From an uncultured Geobacteraceae bacterium (GTDB lineage: Bacteria > Desulfobacterota > Desulfuromonadia > Geobacterales > Pseudopelobacteraceae): a DNA stretch of 64,000 bases. How positions within the stretch are numbered: the stretch's first letter is position 1; the number at the start of each line of letters is the position of its first letter. Both the position numbers and the translations under genes were made by a program. Location: positions 41,288 through 105,287 of the forward strand of contig CAJAFV010000085.1 of NCBI GenBank assembly GCA_903939115.1. Direction: 5' to 3'. The notes beneath the pieces are model-generated. The model saw nothing but the letters and a program-made list of their open reading frames with translations. It was not told the origin of the DNA and searched no databases. This document shows, piece after piece, positions 53,707 through 63,640 of this stretch.

Positions 53707-54627
53707 ATGAATATATGTCATACATCGGCACTGGTTCTATTATGTGCGCTATCCATTTGTGGCTGTAACCAGGACAACCTGCCCAGTCAGGGACCGCAGT
53801 ACGGAAAAACCCCGCAACAGCGGGCCACGCGGAATTATCTATTAGCCGTTCATCCGCTTCACAATCCCCAAAAACTGATCCAGACCTACCAACCATTGGC
53901 TGATCACCTGAGTAAACAGTTCAACGCGGCAACCTTTGAAGTAGAACCATCCAGAGATTACAGCAGCTTTGAAGCTAAAATACGGGCCCGTGAACCACAT
54001 TTCCTGCTCCCCAACCCCTGGCAGACACTCGAAGCCATGAAGTGTGGCTACACTGTTATTGCAATGGCGGGCCGGTCTGATGACTTTAAGGGCATTTTTA
54101 TCATCCGGCGTGACAGCCTCATAACACAACCATCCGACCTTAAAGGCAAAGCGGTCAGCTATCCTGCCGCCACTGCCCTGGCTGCCTGCATTATGCCGCA
54201 ATACTTTCTCCATAAGCAGGGGATCAACGTGACGACACAGATTGAAAACCGTTACGTCGGTTCTCAGGAATCCTCCATCATGAATGTGTACCTGGGCAAC
54301 GTCGCCGCCGGCGCTACCTGGCCGCGCCCCTGGAGATCCTTCCAGAAAGAACATCCCAAAGAGGCGGCCGGGCTGAAAGTTATTTGGGAAACTCCCCACC
54401 TGATCAACAATTCATTCATGGTGCGCAATGACGTACCGGCCGAAATCAGGGAACAGGTCCGCTCGCAGCTGCTCCAGCTTCACACAACTCCGGAAGGGCG
54501 CACTATTCTTGCAGAAATGGAAACCGATCGCTTCTATGCTGCGTCCGATGTCGATTATGAGGTTGTGAGGCGCTACGTAGCGCAGTTTGAAAAGGATGTA
54601 CGCATTGTGGACGGAGGTGGGAAATGA
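53707..54627 (+). CDS. PhnD-like phosphate/phosphonate-type binding lipoprotein
   Basis: A 306-residue binding protein with lipobox SICGC at about residue 18. LLAVHPLHNPQKLIQTYQPL, YQPLADHLSKQFNAATFEV, PSDLKGKAVSYPAATAL and VGSQESSIMNVYLGNVAAGA fit the PhnD fold. No permease or ATPase follows; the stop overlaps the start of a membrane histidine kinase (ATGA), so this is probably the ligand-binding part of a sensor and not of a transporter. Start at MNICHTS has GAGG upstream. The ligand may be phosphite, phosphonate or an unrelated oxyanion. Confidence 0.85.
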   Translation: MNICHTSALVLLCALSICGCNQDNLPSQGPQYGKTPQQRATRNYLLAVHPLHNPQKLIQTYQPLADHLSKQFNAATFEVEPSRDYSSFEAKIRAREPHFLLPNPWQTLEAMKCGYTVIAMAGRSDDFKGIFIIRRDSLITQPSDLKGKAVSYPAATALAACIMPQYFLHKQGINVTTQIENRYVGSQESSIMNVYLGNVAAGATWPRPWRSFQKEHPKEAAGLKVIWETPHLINNSFMVRNDVPAEIREQVRSQLLQLHTTPEGRTILAEMETDRFYAASDVDYEVVRRYVAQFEKDVRIVDGGGK

Positions 54628-56975
54628 CCTCCGGCATCCGCCTGTTTTTATCCGGCTCATTACGGCGCCAGCTGATTGTCGGGGTTGCTGTCGTTCATGC
54701 GGTTCTGATGACGCTGTTTATCGTGGATATCGTCCGGAAGCAGAAGACCGTTTTTCTTGACTACCAATCGAACCACGCGCTAGCCCTGGCGCATTCCCTT
54801 GCCACTTCATCAGCCAATGGCACGGCTTCTGCTGACGTCATGGGGCTTCAGGAGCTTGTTGATGCTCAAAACAGCTATCAGCATCTGAGTTTCGCCATCG
54901 TGACCGATGTGAATGGCATGGTGCTGGCACACACCGATCATGCGCGTGTCGGTCAGTATCTGCTCGACATGCCGACAGAGCCGGGTCAAAAGGTCCTCAG
55001 CAACAGCCTGAAACTCATTGACGTTGTCAATCCGGTACTATTGTCGAAGCATCATGTGGGGTGGGTTCGGGTCGGTATTGCGCAGACCGGGGTTATGCAG
55101 AGACTGAAAGAGATTTCCCTCAACGGCTTTCTTTACTCGCTTGCCGCCATCCTGACAGGCTCCCTGCTGGCATGGGTCATGGGACGACAAATCACGAAGC
55201 GGCTCTACGTGATTAAATCGGTGATGACAGAGATTCAGGCGGGCAATACCACCGTACGTTCCAGGCTCGGCGGTTCTGACGAGGCGGCTGAACTTTCCAC
55301 CGGGTTCAACTCCATGCTGGACAAGTTGGCCCAGCAGAAGATGGAACGTACAGAGGCGATAAAAGCTCTACAGGAGAGTGAACTGTCGCTCCGGCGGAGC
55401 GAAGAGCAACTGCTGATGGCACAGCAGATCGGTCGCGCCGGCTCCTGGGTATACACCGTCGGAACGGATACCATCCGGGGTTCAGCTGAGGCGCTGCGCA
55501 TTTTCGGCTATCCGCCTGTCGCCGGAGAATTTCCTGTTAACAGTATCGAAGCCTGTATACCTGAACGCGAGCGTGTTCATCAAAAACTTGTCAATCTGGT
55601 CAGCGGAGCAGGTGAATATGACGTTGAGTATGACATTAACCCTCTGGACGGCTCTCCCGCCAAGACAGTTCACTCGATTGCCAGGTTAGAAAAAGACGCA
55701 CAGGGAAACCCGCTTAAAATTCTGGGATTCATCCAGAACATCACCGAGCGCAAACAGGCGGAAGTTGAATTACGTCACGCCAAAGTCGCCGCCGAATCGG
55801 CAAACATTGCCAAAAGCCAGTTCCTGGCAATCATGAGCCACGAGCTTCGCACCCCGATGAACGGCGTATTAGGCATGGCGCAGCTTTTGGAAATGTCCGA
55901 TTTGACCCAGGACCAACGCCATTATTTAGGGATCCTCACCTCTTCGGCGAAGAACCTGACGATACTGATCCGCGATATTCTCGAACTCTCCAGTATAGTT
56001 GACGGCACCTTGAAGCTGGAACAGGACGAATTCGAACTGCGAGCGAACATTGATCAGGTTGTTGCCATCCAGCGCCCCCTGGCGGCTGCAAAGGGTCTCG
56101 ACTTCAAAGTAACGGTTTCCGCTGATGTTCCGGATGCGCTCGTGGGTGATTCGATGCAGCTGCGGCAGATCCTGCATAATCTGCTCGGCAATGCCGTCAA
56201 GTTTACATCAAACGGGTGCGTGTCGGTATCGGCCAGGGTCGCGGAACGACAGAGAACAAGCATGCTCCTCGAGCTGACGGTGCAGGACAGCGGCATCGGC
56301 ATTGCGGCGGACAAGCTTGAGGTCATCTTCAAGCCGTTCGTCCAGGAGGACGGCTCCGACACGCGCTTATTCGGCGGCGTCGGACTCGGTTTGACGCTCT
56401 GCCAGCATCTGGTAGAACTGATGGGGGGCAGCATTCAAGTGGAAAGCAGCGTCGGGTGCGGCAGCCGGTTTCGGTTGCTGATACCGTTTGCAGTTTCTCA
56501 TCAGGCAAATTCACCGGCAGCAGTGACGGTTCAGCCGACCAAACCGCTCTCTTTTGGGACTTTGCGGATTCTTGTCGCAGAAGATGATCCGATTAATGCG
56601 CAATTTATGAAATCGCTGCTGACTAAATTGGGGCACTCGGCAACCTGTGTGGAAAACGGCAGTGCTGCAGTGGCTGCAGTAGAGAAGGGGGGCTTTGACC
56701 TGGTGCTGATGGATATCCAGATGCCGGCCATGAACGGCGTGGAGGCGCTGCACGCCATGCGCCGGATGGATCACGGGGCGAATATTCCGGTTGTCGCCTT
56801 GACGGCGTTTGCCATGCGTGAGGAACAGGCGCTCTTCGTGGAGGAAGGGTTCAGCGGCTACGTCTCGAAGCCGGTTAGAATCGAAGAGCTGGTACAGGAG
56901 ATAGGGCGGGTTATGGCGCAAATCTACCCCTTCTCCATCCCCTCCACAACCCTCTTCAGCACTTCACACAACTGA
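54624..56975 (+). CDS. Membrane hybrid histidine kinase, Cache-HAMP-PAS-HisKA-HATPase-REC
   Basis: A 783-residue kinase. TM1 (about 17-37) and TM2 (about 168-190) enclose a small Cache-like sensor (FAIVTDVNGMVLAHTDHARVG). HAMP follows (GRQITKRLYVIKSVMTEIQAG), then PAS (QIGRAGSWVYTVGTDT). Acceptor His in FLAIMSHELRTPMNGV; HATPase with GNAVKFTSNG, VQDSGIGIAADK and FGGVGLGLTLCQ. Receiver with LVAEDDPINAQF and acceptor in [13 protein letters not shown]. The PhnD-like protein encoded just before it is the likely periplasmic co-sensor. Its last 52 bases overlap the convergent next gene. Confidence 0.93.
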   Translation: MTSGIRLFLSGSLRRQLIVGVAVVHAVLMTLFIVDIVRKQKTVFLDYQSNHALALAHSLATSSANGTASADVMGLQELVDAQNSYQHLSFAIVTDVNGMVLAHTDHARVGQYLLDMPTEPGQKVLSNSLKLIDVVNPVLLSKHHVGWVRVGIAQTGVMQRLKEISLNGFLYSLAAILTGSLLAWVMGRQITKRLYVIKSVMTEIQAGNTTVRSRLGGSDEAAELSTGFNSMLDKLAQQKMERTEAIKALQESELSLRRSEEQLLMAQQIGRAGSWVYTVGTDTIRGSAEALRIFGYPPVAGEFPVNSIEACIPERERVHQKLVNLVSGAGEYDVEYDINPLDGSPAKTVHSIARLEKDAQGNPLKILGFIQNITERKQAEVELRHAKVAAESANIAKSQFLAIMSHELRTPMNGVLGMAQLLEMSDLTQDQRHYLGILTSSAKNLTILIRDILELSSIVDGTLKLEQDEFELRANIDQVVAIQRPLAAAKGLDFKVTVSADVPDALVGDSMQLRQILHNLLGNAVKFTSNGCVSVSARVAERQRTSMLLELTVQDSGIGIAADKLEVIFKPFVQEDGSDTRLFGGVGLGLTLCQHLVELMGGSIQVESSVGCGSRFRLLIPFAVSHQANSPAAVTVQPTKPLSFGTLRILVAEDDPINAQFMKSLLTKLGHSATCVENGSAAVAAVEKGGFDLVLMDIQMPAMNGVEALHAMRRMDHGANIPVVALTAFAMREEQALFVEEGFSGYVSKPVRIEELVQEIGRVMAQIYPFSIPSTTLFSTSHN

Positions 56976-58576
56976 TCATAGTTATACGGTTTACTGATTG
57001 ATCCGGCTATATGCTCCCGGGGTATCTTCGCGGTGACAACCGCATCGCCAAAACCACTGGATACGAGGATCGGCAGATCGGGATTGCGTTTTTTCAGCTC
57101 ACGGATCAACGCATAACCGTCCATGACCGGCAGCCCCATATCCGTCATCACCAGGATTATGTGCGGGGCGTTGTCCTGATACGCCTCCAGGGCCTCCATG
57201 CCGTTAGACGCTTCGATAACCGTGAACCCCAGTTTCTGCAGCATTATTTTCACTACCAGCCGAAGCTCTGTTTCATCCTCGACAAGCAGTATGGTGCCGC
57301 TTCCCCGCCAGCAGAGCGGAGCAGCCTGCTGCGCCGCTTTATGTTCACTTATCCGGATCGGCAGATACACCCTGAAGGTTGTACCGATGCCCGGCTGGCT
57401 GGTGATCTGCAATGCCCCGCCATGCGCCGTGATGATACCGAGTACCGCCGACATTCCGAGACCCCGCCCCGTAAATTTGGTGGTGTAGAACGGCTCGAAG
57501 ATGCGTCGTCTGGTTTCATCGTTCATGCCGCAGCCGGTATCGGTGATCTTCAGACAGACATATTCGCCAGCCGGCATGATAGCGCCGAGATGATCTTTTT
57601 CAGATTGCCCCGCCTTGATCTCCGCCTTTTCCAAAGAGACATAAATTGCCCCCTGCTCCTCGCCGATCGCCTCTGAAGCGTTGATTATCAGATTCATGAC
57701 TATCTGCCTGAGCTGGCTTTCATCGCCTTTGATGGCGTCTATACCTGCAGCAAGGTCGGTTGTGATGACGACATTCTGGCTGATGGTAGCCTTCAGCATG
57801 GTGACCATCTCATCGACCAGTGCCGCTATATTGACCTGAGTCAGTACCGACTGGGCTTTGCCGGCGTATGTCAGCATCTGGCGGCATAATCCGGCAGCGC
57901 GTTCGGCGGCTTTCTCTATTTTCGGGATGAACCCCTCAGCCGTTTCATAGTCCATTTTGACCAGATAACAGTACCCCATTATGACCGCCAGGATATTGTT
58001 GAAGTCGTGCGCAATGCCGCCGGCCAGAACCCCAAGGCTTTCCAGTTTCTGGGCCTGCTGGAAGAGATGTTCAAGTGCCAGCTTTTCTTCCTCATCCTTA
58101 CTGTGTAGACTTCTCTGGGCCTCCATCTCCGCGAGCATGTGAGCTAGCTCTTCTTTCTGGCGAGCCAGTTGCATCACCTGTTCTTTCATGAGGTCATTGC
58201 GTGCTTTCACGATGATCTGGTTGCGGATGCGCAGCTTGAGCAGATCAAAATTGGTCGGTTTGGTAAGATAATCAATGCCGCCAAGCTCAAGCCCCTGCAA
58301 TTCGCCATCATGGGAATCAAGCGACGTCAGGAAGATGACCGGAATATCTGCGAACCTCTCATCAGCCTTGATGGTTCTGCAGACATCATAGCCGCTGACA
58401 TCCGGCATCATTACGTCGAGAAGGATCAGGTCTGGCATATGCTCTTCAAGCAACTCGATAGCATCCTGCCCGCTCAAGGCGGTGATGATCCTGTAGTCGT
58501 CTTTGAGTGCCTCCGTCATAAGCTGGATGTTCACCGCTTCATCATCAACAGCCAGTATACTGAAACGCTTATCCAT
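56924..58576 (-). CDS. Receiver-histidine kinase-receiver protein
   Basis: A 550-residue soluble protein. REC1 at 1-120 has LAVDDEAVNIQLM and acceptor Asp in LILLDVMMPDVSG. A coiled coil leads to the kinase core (LESLGVLAGGIAHDFNNILA, NLIINASEAI, TDTGCGMN, GRGLGMSAVLG). REC2 has LLVEDETELRL and the acceptor in VMTDMGLPVMDG. It can thus receive phosphate from another kinase and pass it on. GGGAGGG precedes ATG. Core and REC2 are close relatives of the 51612 and 61982 proteins. Confidence 0.93.
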   Translation of the reverse strand: MDKRFSILAVDDEAVNIQLMTEALKDDYRIITALSGQDAIELLEEHMPDLILLDVMMPDVSGYDVCRTIKADERFADIPVIFLTSLDSHDGELQGLELGGIDYLTKPTNFDLLKLRIRNQIIVKARNDLMKEQVMQLARQKEELAHMLAEMEAQRSLHSKDEEEKLALEHLFQQAQKLESLGVLAGGIAHDFNNILAVIMGYCYLVKMDYETAEGFIPKIEKAAERAAGLCRQMLTYAGKAQSVLTQVNIAALVDEMVTMLKATISQNVVITTDLAAGIDAIKGDESQLRQIVMNLIINASEAIGEEQGAIYVSLEKAEIKAGQSEKDHLGAIMPAGEYVCLKITDTGCGMNDETRRRIFEPFYTTKFTGRGLGMSAVLGIITAHGGALQITSQPGIGTTFRVYLPIRISEHKAAQQAAPLCWRGSGTILLVEDETELRLVVKIMLQKLGFTVIEASNGMEALEAYQDNAPHIILVMTDMGLPVMDGYALIRELKKRNPDLPILVSSGFGDAVVTAKIPREHIAGSISKPYNYDQLCEVLKRVVEGMEKG

Positions 58577-58689
58577 GGATTCCCTCCCACCATATCCCTG
58601 TGACTCTTATATTCTCGCGGCTAACTCCGGCTAACCCCTTCTAAATCTTCCCTTTCCCAACCCGGACGAGCCGGAACAAAAAAACTTTT

Positions 58690-58804
58690 ACCACGGAGCC
58701 ACGGAGGCACGGAGAAAGTCAAAGACGAAGGACTTTTTTGTTTAACCACAAAAAGCTTCTAGCTTTTGTTTTTGGTCTTCTCCGTGTCTCCGTGTCTCCG
58801 TGGT
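58690..58804. repeat. ACGGAG-type palindromic repeat, copy B
   Basis: ACCACGGAGCCACGGAGGCA on the left and CTCCGTGTCTCCGTGTCTCC on the right pair as near-perfect arms; between them AAAAGCT-TCT-AGCTTTT makes an inner hairpin. Homologous to 38210-38346. It occupies the gap 58577-58903 between two kinase genes on the same strand; nothing else is seen there. Confidence 0.8.
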
Positions 58805-58903
58805 GATGCTTTCTGTAACTAACTCCAACCCAGGACGAACCGGAACCAAATTGTTAACGGCAATGAACTGCTCTGGACGTATACACAATAAGTTAAAATA
58901 TTT

Positions 58904-61645
58904 TCAAAACAGCCTTAAAACCCTTTTTATCTCAGCTATAAGCCCCTTTGTTATCAGGGGTTTCGATATATAGCCATCAAAACCTTGAGCCAGAAAACTT
59001 TCCTTTTCTCCGCGCATCGAGTGGGCAGTCATCGCAATGACCGGCTGGCGGGCCGCTGTCCCCTGCTCACGGGTGCGGATTTCACGCAGGGCATCTTCGC
59101 CGGTCATAACCGGCATCTGAATGTCCATCAACACGAGGTCGAAGCCGCCGTTCTCCAGAGCGGCGAGGCATTCCCTGCCATTCTCCGCAATTACGAAGTC
59201 AACTCCGAGCTTTTTACACAGCGCCGACCCGAAAGCGATGCTGACCTTGTCATCCTCCACGAACAGTATCCGGAGCGGCGGGCCATCCCAGACGACAGCT
59301 GTTTTTGAGGAGAGAGCCTCGATGGCAGCAGCATCCCTGCCTACGGTGAACGGCAGCATCACGGTAAAACAGCTGCCGCTGTCTGGTGAACTTTCAACGG
59401 TGAGTTCCCCCCCCAGCAACTCCGCCAGGCGACGACTGATAGTCAGTCCGAGGCCGGTCCCTCCGAATTTTCTGCTTATGGAACCGTCTTCCTGGGTAAA
59501 CGGCAGGAAAATAGTCTCGAGATGCTCCTGCGAGATGCCGACTCCGGTGTCATGTACCGCTATCTGAATAAGCACCGACGAACCGTGCTGTTCCAGAAGG
59601 TGCGTTGAAAGTGTCACGCTCCCCTGCTGCGTGAACTTGATCGCATTCCCCAGCAGGTTGAGCAGTATCTGCTTGATCCGCAGCTGGTCTCCCACCACGA
59701 GATACGGAATCTCCCCGGCTAAATCCAGTTTCAGGGCAAGCTTCTTGTCAAATGCGGCGGTTTTTTGCATCAGGAGGACATCGTTGATACAGCGATGCAG
59801 GCTGAATTCTGCCACTTCAATGGTGATTTTTCCCGCCTCGATCTTTGAAAGGTCAAGGATATCGCTCATCAGGGAGAGCAGGTTTGTCCCGGACAGCTTG
59901 AGGGCATTCACATACTCGCGCTGTTCCGTGGTCAGAACGGTCATATCGAGGAGTTGCGTCATACCGAGGACGCCGTTCATCGGGGTACGAATTTCATGAC
60001 TCATGTTGGCCAGAAATTCACTTTTTGCGCGGTTGGCGGATTCAGCGACAGTTTTGGCTTCCCGAAGCTGCTTCTGGATGTTTTCGTATTCATCAATACG
60101 CACCATAAGCATCTCTTCCGTTGCCAGCATCTCTTCATTTTGATAGCCGAGTTTCTCCTCGCTGTTATGCAAAGCAATTTCCATCAGTTTACGCTCGGTT
60201 ATATCAATGCATGAACCGATATACCCCTTGAACTCATTCTCCTCAAAGAGGGGAATACCGTCGTCACTGAGCCAGCGATATTGGCCGTCAGACCTGCGCA
60301 GACGATAGTCCATTGAAAAGCTTTGACGCGCGTCAAAGGCGGTCACATACGTTTCAAGACAGCGCTTGAAATCGTCCGGGTGGACCCCTTCAGCCCAGCC
60401 GTTGCCACATTCCTGCTCCATCGTGCGACCGGTAAAATCTAGCCATACCTTGTTGAACCAGGTACAGAGCCTGTCTGTGCCGGCAATCCATATCAGCACC
60501 GGGGACGAATTGGCCATCGTACGAAAGCGCGCTTCAGTTGCCCGCACCACTTCTTCCTGATGCGCCAGAGTTTCCAGCAGCCGATTGAAGCCGCCGATCA
60601 GTTGACCGATTTCGTTCTGGCTGGTAATTGGCAACAGTTGATGTTGCTGGTTTTCAATCGGCATGGCTGCAAGCAGTGCGACGGTATCAAGGAGCGGTAA
60701 AAGTTCGCGGCGTAACATCCACCAGGTAGCACAACCGACCAGCAGGGTAAGCAGTGTTGCGGTAAGTAGTATATGCTTCTGCGTGCCATGAATCGGGGCA
60801 AAGGCTTCTTCGGTGGGTAGAATTGCCGTGACAAACCAGCCTGCCACCGGCACACGCCTGGCAGAAGCCAGCACCTCCACGCCATCAGTCATCACCAGAA
60901 TACCTGACCCCTCGTATCCGTCAATGAAACGGTCGCTAAGCGGGACAACACCGGGGAGAGGAACCTGTTTCATGATGCGGTTTTTATCAGTGGCGGTGAC
61001 AATCAGCCGGTGCTGCGGTGCAACAAGCTCGAAGCCGCCGCTCCTGCCGAAGCTGCTTTCGGAAACCTTGTCCAGAAAGCTCGGCTTACTCAGGTCGGTT
61101 GCTCCTGCCAGGGCACCGATCACCCTGCCGTGACTATCATGAATCGGCACCGTCATGGCGAAACTCGGAGCGACAACCCTCTTGCCGATGACAGGCTTGC
61201 CAAACGTCGCTATCCCCTCATTCAGCGCGGCAGCTATGTGGTCCTTGTCCATGTAATTGAGGCCGACCCGTCCAATAAGCGGATTCTCGGCAATCGCGGT
61301 GCCGTCGGGACCGGTGACGAATACTCCGGCGTTAAAGAGAATCCGCAGAAGCGGGCGCTCTTCAACGTATTTCTGCAGCGCCGCCCGGTTATCGAGCAAC
61401 GGTGCATCAATCCTGTCGGCAATCTGTTTCAGCGCATTCATCCGGCTTTGCATTTCAGCATTAATCGTAGTGGCAACGAAAGAAACAGTCGACAACTGCT
61501 GGACACCCGACAACCGTTCCATATCCTCTCGCAGCATCCGGGTGACGTAGAACGCCAGCGACCAGATGCTGAGCGCAAATATAGCCAGCGTGAACAAGGT
61601 CACCCGTGTCTTGATAGAGTGCCACTGAAAGGTGGTAACGTTCAT
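58904..61645 (-). CDS. Membrane hybrid histidine kinase, dCache-HAMP-PAS-HisKA-HATPase-REC
   Basis: About 913 residues. TM1 (about 13-33) and a second near 300 enclose a double-Cache sensor ([40 protein letters not shown]). A HAMP-like linker and PAS ([19 protein letters not shown]) follow. His[19 protein letters not shown], HATPase [33 protein letters not shown]; receiver LFVEDDKVS with acceptor in [13 protein letters not shown]. The start is uncertain: ATG at 61645 gives a sensible TM position but has a weak ribosome site; a TTG at 61747 would add 34 residues. Confidence 0.9.
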   Translation of the reverse strand: MNVTTFQWHSIKTRVTLFTLAIFALSIWSLAFYVTRMLREDMERLSGVQQLSTVSFVATTINAEMQSRMNALKQIADRIDAPLLDNRAALQKYVEERPLLRILFNAGVFVTGPDGTAIAENPLIGRVGLNYMDKDHIAAALNEGIATFGKPVIGKRVVAPSFAMTVPIHDSHGRVIGALAGATDLSKPSFLDKVSESSFGRSGGFELVAPQHRLIVTATDKNRIMKQVPLPGVVPLSDRFIDGYEGSGILVMTDGVEVLASARRVPVAGWFVTAILPTEEAFAPIHGTQKHILLTATLLTLLVGCATWWMLRRELLPLLDTVALLAAMPIENQQHQLLPITSQNEIGQLIGGFNRLLETLAHQEEVVRATEARFRTMANSSPVLIWIAGTDRLCTWFNKVWLDFTGRTMEQECGNGWAEGVHPDDFKRCLETYVTAFDARQSFSMDYRLRRSDGQYRWLSDDGIPLFEENEFKGYIGSCIDITERKLMEIALHNSEEKLGYQNEEMLATEEMLMVRIDEYENIQKQLREAKTVAESANRAKSEFLANMSHEIRTPMNGVLGMTQLLDMTVLTTEQREYVNALKLSGTNLLSLMSDILDLSKIEAGKITIEVAEFSLHRCINDVLLMQKTAAFDKKLALKLDLAGEIPYLVVGDQLRIKQILLNLLGNAIKFTQQGSVTLSTHLLEQHGSSVLIQIAVHDTGVGISQEHLETIFLPFTQEDGSISRKFGGTGLGLTISRRLAELLGGELTVESSPDSGSCFTVMLPFTVGRDAAAIEALSSKTAVVWDGPPLRILFVEDDKVSIAFGSALCKKLGVDFVIAENGRECLAALENGGFDLVLMDIQMPVMTGEDALREIRTREQGTAARQPVIAMTAHSMRGEKESFLAQGFDGYISKPLITKGLIAEIKRVLRLF

Positions 61646-61832
61646 CTGTTGTGGCGTGCTGGTCTGCTTGTAATAACCATTGCCGCCGTACCCCTCTGAA
61701 AAAGTAGTTTCAGAGCGGAATTGTATCGTATTTATTGCCAATTTCAAGGTAATAAATTTTCCCCGCCAGGGGGTACTGCGTTACTTCAGTCAGGCTGAAA
61801 GGCTTTCCTGATTCGTTCTCATTCGCCGCAAG

Positions 61833-61959
61833 ACCCTTCTCCCTGAGGATCCACAGGGCCTAAAGGAGAAGGTGGCCGAAGGCCGGATGAGGGGGTACGG
61901 TGCCATGAAATTGCAACATTTTCCCCTCACCCTAACCCTCTCCCTCAGGGAGAGGGGAC
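61833..61959. repeat. TCATCCGGCC/CCTTCTCCC palindromic repeat, copy 3
   Basis: CCTTCTCC, an apex CTGAGGATCCACAGGGCCTA, GGAGAAGG, TGGCCGAAGGCCGGATGAGGGG, then CCCCTCACCCTAACCCTCTC and CCCTCAGGGAGAGGGG. Same orientation as copy 2, but the enlarged apex sits on the left hairpin and is inverted. It fills the gap between two kinase genes. Confidence 0.8.
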
Positions 61960-61981
61960 AAAAAACCTTTTTAGCGGCGAA

Positions 61982-63640
61982 TCAGAACGAATCAGGAAGG
62001 CTTTTGACTTTAGGTCTACAATCGGCATTTAAAAATTCAGGCAGACCATCCACAACACCCTGTAAAACATCCTGCAGCTGGCTGAAGTTATACGGCTTGT
62101 TGACGAGCCCGGCAATATTGTCGCACGGTATCTTTGAGGTAATAACCGTATCCGCAAAAGCGCTGACAATTATGATCGGCAGATCAGGCTTGAGCTTTTT
62201 CAACTCGCCGAACAGGGCATAACCATCCATGACGGGCATTTCTATATCCGTCATGATCAGAGCGATATCTTCGGCGTTGTCCCGATACAGCTCCAGTGCT
62301 TCCTTGCCGTTTGATGCCTCGATAACCGTGAATCCCAGTTTTTGCAGAATCATTTTCATTACCAGCAAGAGCTCTGCTTCATCTTCGACAAGCAGTATCG
62401 TGGCACCTCTTCTCCAGGTGACCGGAGATATCTGCTGAATCGATTCATTATCGGCGGCGTCACTGCTCCGGACCGGCAGATAAACCCTGCAGGTGGTGCC
62501 GCTGCCCGGTTGGCTGGTGATCTGCAGCGCTCCGTTATGCGCCTTGATGTTACCGAGTACCGACGACATCCCCAGGCCGCGCCCCGTATTTTTCGTGCTG
62601 TAGAATGGCTCCAGCATTCTGAGCCTGGCTTCATCATCCATACCGCAACCGGTGTCGGCAACCGTCAGGCAGACATATCCACCAGCCGGTATGACTGTGC
62701 CGAGATGATCCATTTCAGAGAGCCCCGGGTGAATCGTTGTCTTTGTCAGGGAGACTGTAATTTTTCCCTGCGCCTCGCCGATCGCCTCCGAAGCATTGCG
62801 GATCAGATTCGAGACTATCTCCCTGAGTTGGCCGGCTTCACCTCTGATTGACGGAATATTTTGTGAATAGTGTGAGCTGATCGCCACGTTCCGGGTGATC
62901 GTCTCTTTCTGCAGATGTACCACCTGTTCCACCAGCGCCCACATAACCACCCGCGTCTCGGCAAGAGTAGCCTGCCCTACGTATGCCAGCATCAGGCGAC
63001 ACAATTCAGCGGCACGTTCAACGGCTTTTTCTATCTGTGGAATGTGCTTTTCAGCGGTATCGTAAGCAAGCTTTGTCAGGCCGCAATACCCCGTGATGAT
63101 CATCAGGATATTGTTGAAGTCATGCGCGATACCACCGGCCAGCACGGCAAGGCCATCAAGTTTCCGGGCCTGATAAATCTGCCGCTCCATTGCCATCTTT
63201 TCTTCTTCGAGCTTTATACGTTCGCTGACGTCGATTATGAACCACTCACATCCGACGTTGTTGACACAATTCGCACCAGGGCAGGCGGAAAACGTATGAT
63301 GACCGACCGAGCCGTCTTTACGGCGACTTTTGAACACACCGAAGGGGACCGGCCCGCCGTGCTGCAGTTCGTCACTATGTGCGCGAGCAGAATCCGAACT
63401 GCTGTCAACCTGCATTATACTGAAATGTTTGCCGATAACCTCATCCGCAGAATCATAGCCGTGCATTCGCAGCCAGGCACCGTTGACATCGAGAAAATGC
63501 CCCTCGACATCAAGACGGAAGTAGCCCGCCGGTATCTGCGCGATGAGGGTGTGCAACCGGGTCTCATGTTCACTCTTTTCCGCAACTGCCCGCAGCAGCT
63601 CTTCGTTCTGCATCATTACGGTAGTAATATCACTGTCCAT
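61982..63640 (-). CDS. PAS histidine kinase with C-terminal receiver
   Basis: A 552-residue soluble kinase. PAS at 25-145 (IAQIPAGYFRLDVEGHFLDV); core LDGLAVLAGGIAHDFNNILM with the acceptor His; HATPase NLIRNASEAI, VADTGCGMD, GRGLGMSSVLG; receiver LLVEDEAELLL with Asp in LIMTDIEMPVMDGYA. The PAS holds three Cys residues in ACPGANCVNNVGCEW, which could bind metal or sense redox. The ATG-proximal end overlaps the stop of the GGDEF gene by one base (TAATG), so the kinase probably controls or is co-made with that cyclase. Confidence 0.92.
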   Translation of the reverse strand: MDSDITTVMMQNEELLRAVAEKSEHETRLHTLIAQIPAGYFRLDVEGHFLDVNGAWLRMHGYDSADEVIGKHFSIMQVDSSSDSARAHSDELQHGGPVPFGVFKSRRKDGSVGHHTFSACPGANCVNNVGCEWFIIDVSERIKLEEEKMAMERQIYQARKLDGLAVLAGGIAHDFNNILMIITGYCGLTKLAYDTAEKHIPQIEKAVERAAELCRLMLAYVGQATLAETRVVMWALVEQVVHLQKETITRNVAISSHYSQNIPSIRGEAGQLREIVSNLIRNASEAIGEAQGKITVSLTKTTIHPGLSEMDHLGTVIPAGGYVCLTVADTGCGMDDEARLRMLEPFYSTKNTGRGLGMSSVLGNIKAHNGALQITSQPGSGTTCRVYLPVRSSDAADNESIQQISPVTWRRGATILLVEDEAELLLVMKMILQKLGFTVIEASNGKEALELYRDNAEDIALIMTDIEMPVMDGYALFGELKKLKPDLPIIIVSAFADTVITSKIPCDNIAGLVNKPYNFSQLQDVLQGVVDGLPEFLNADCRPKVKSLPDSF

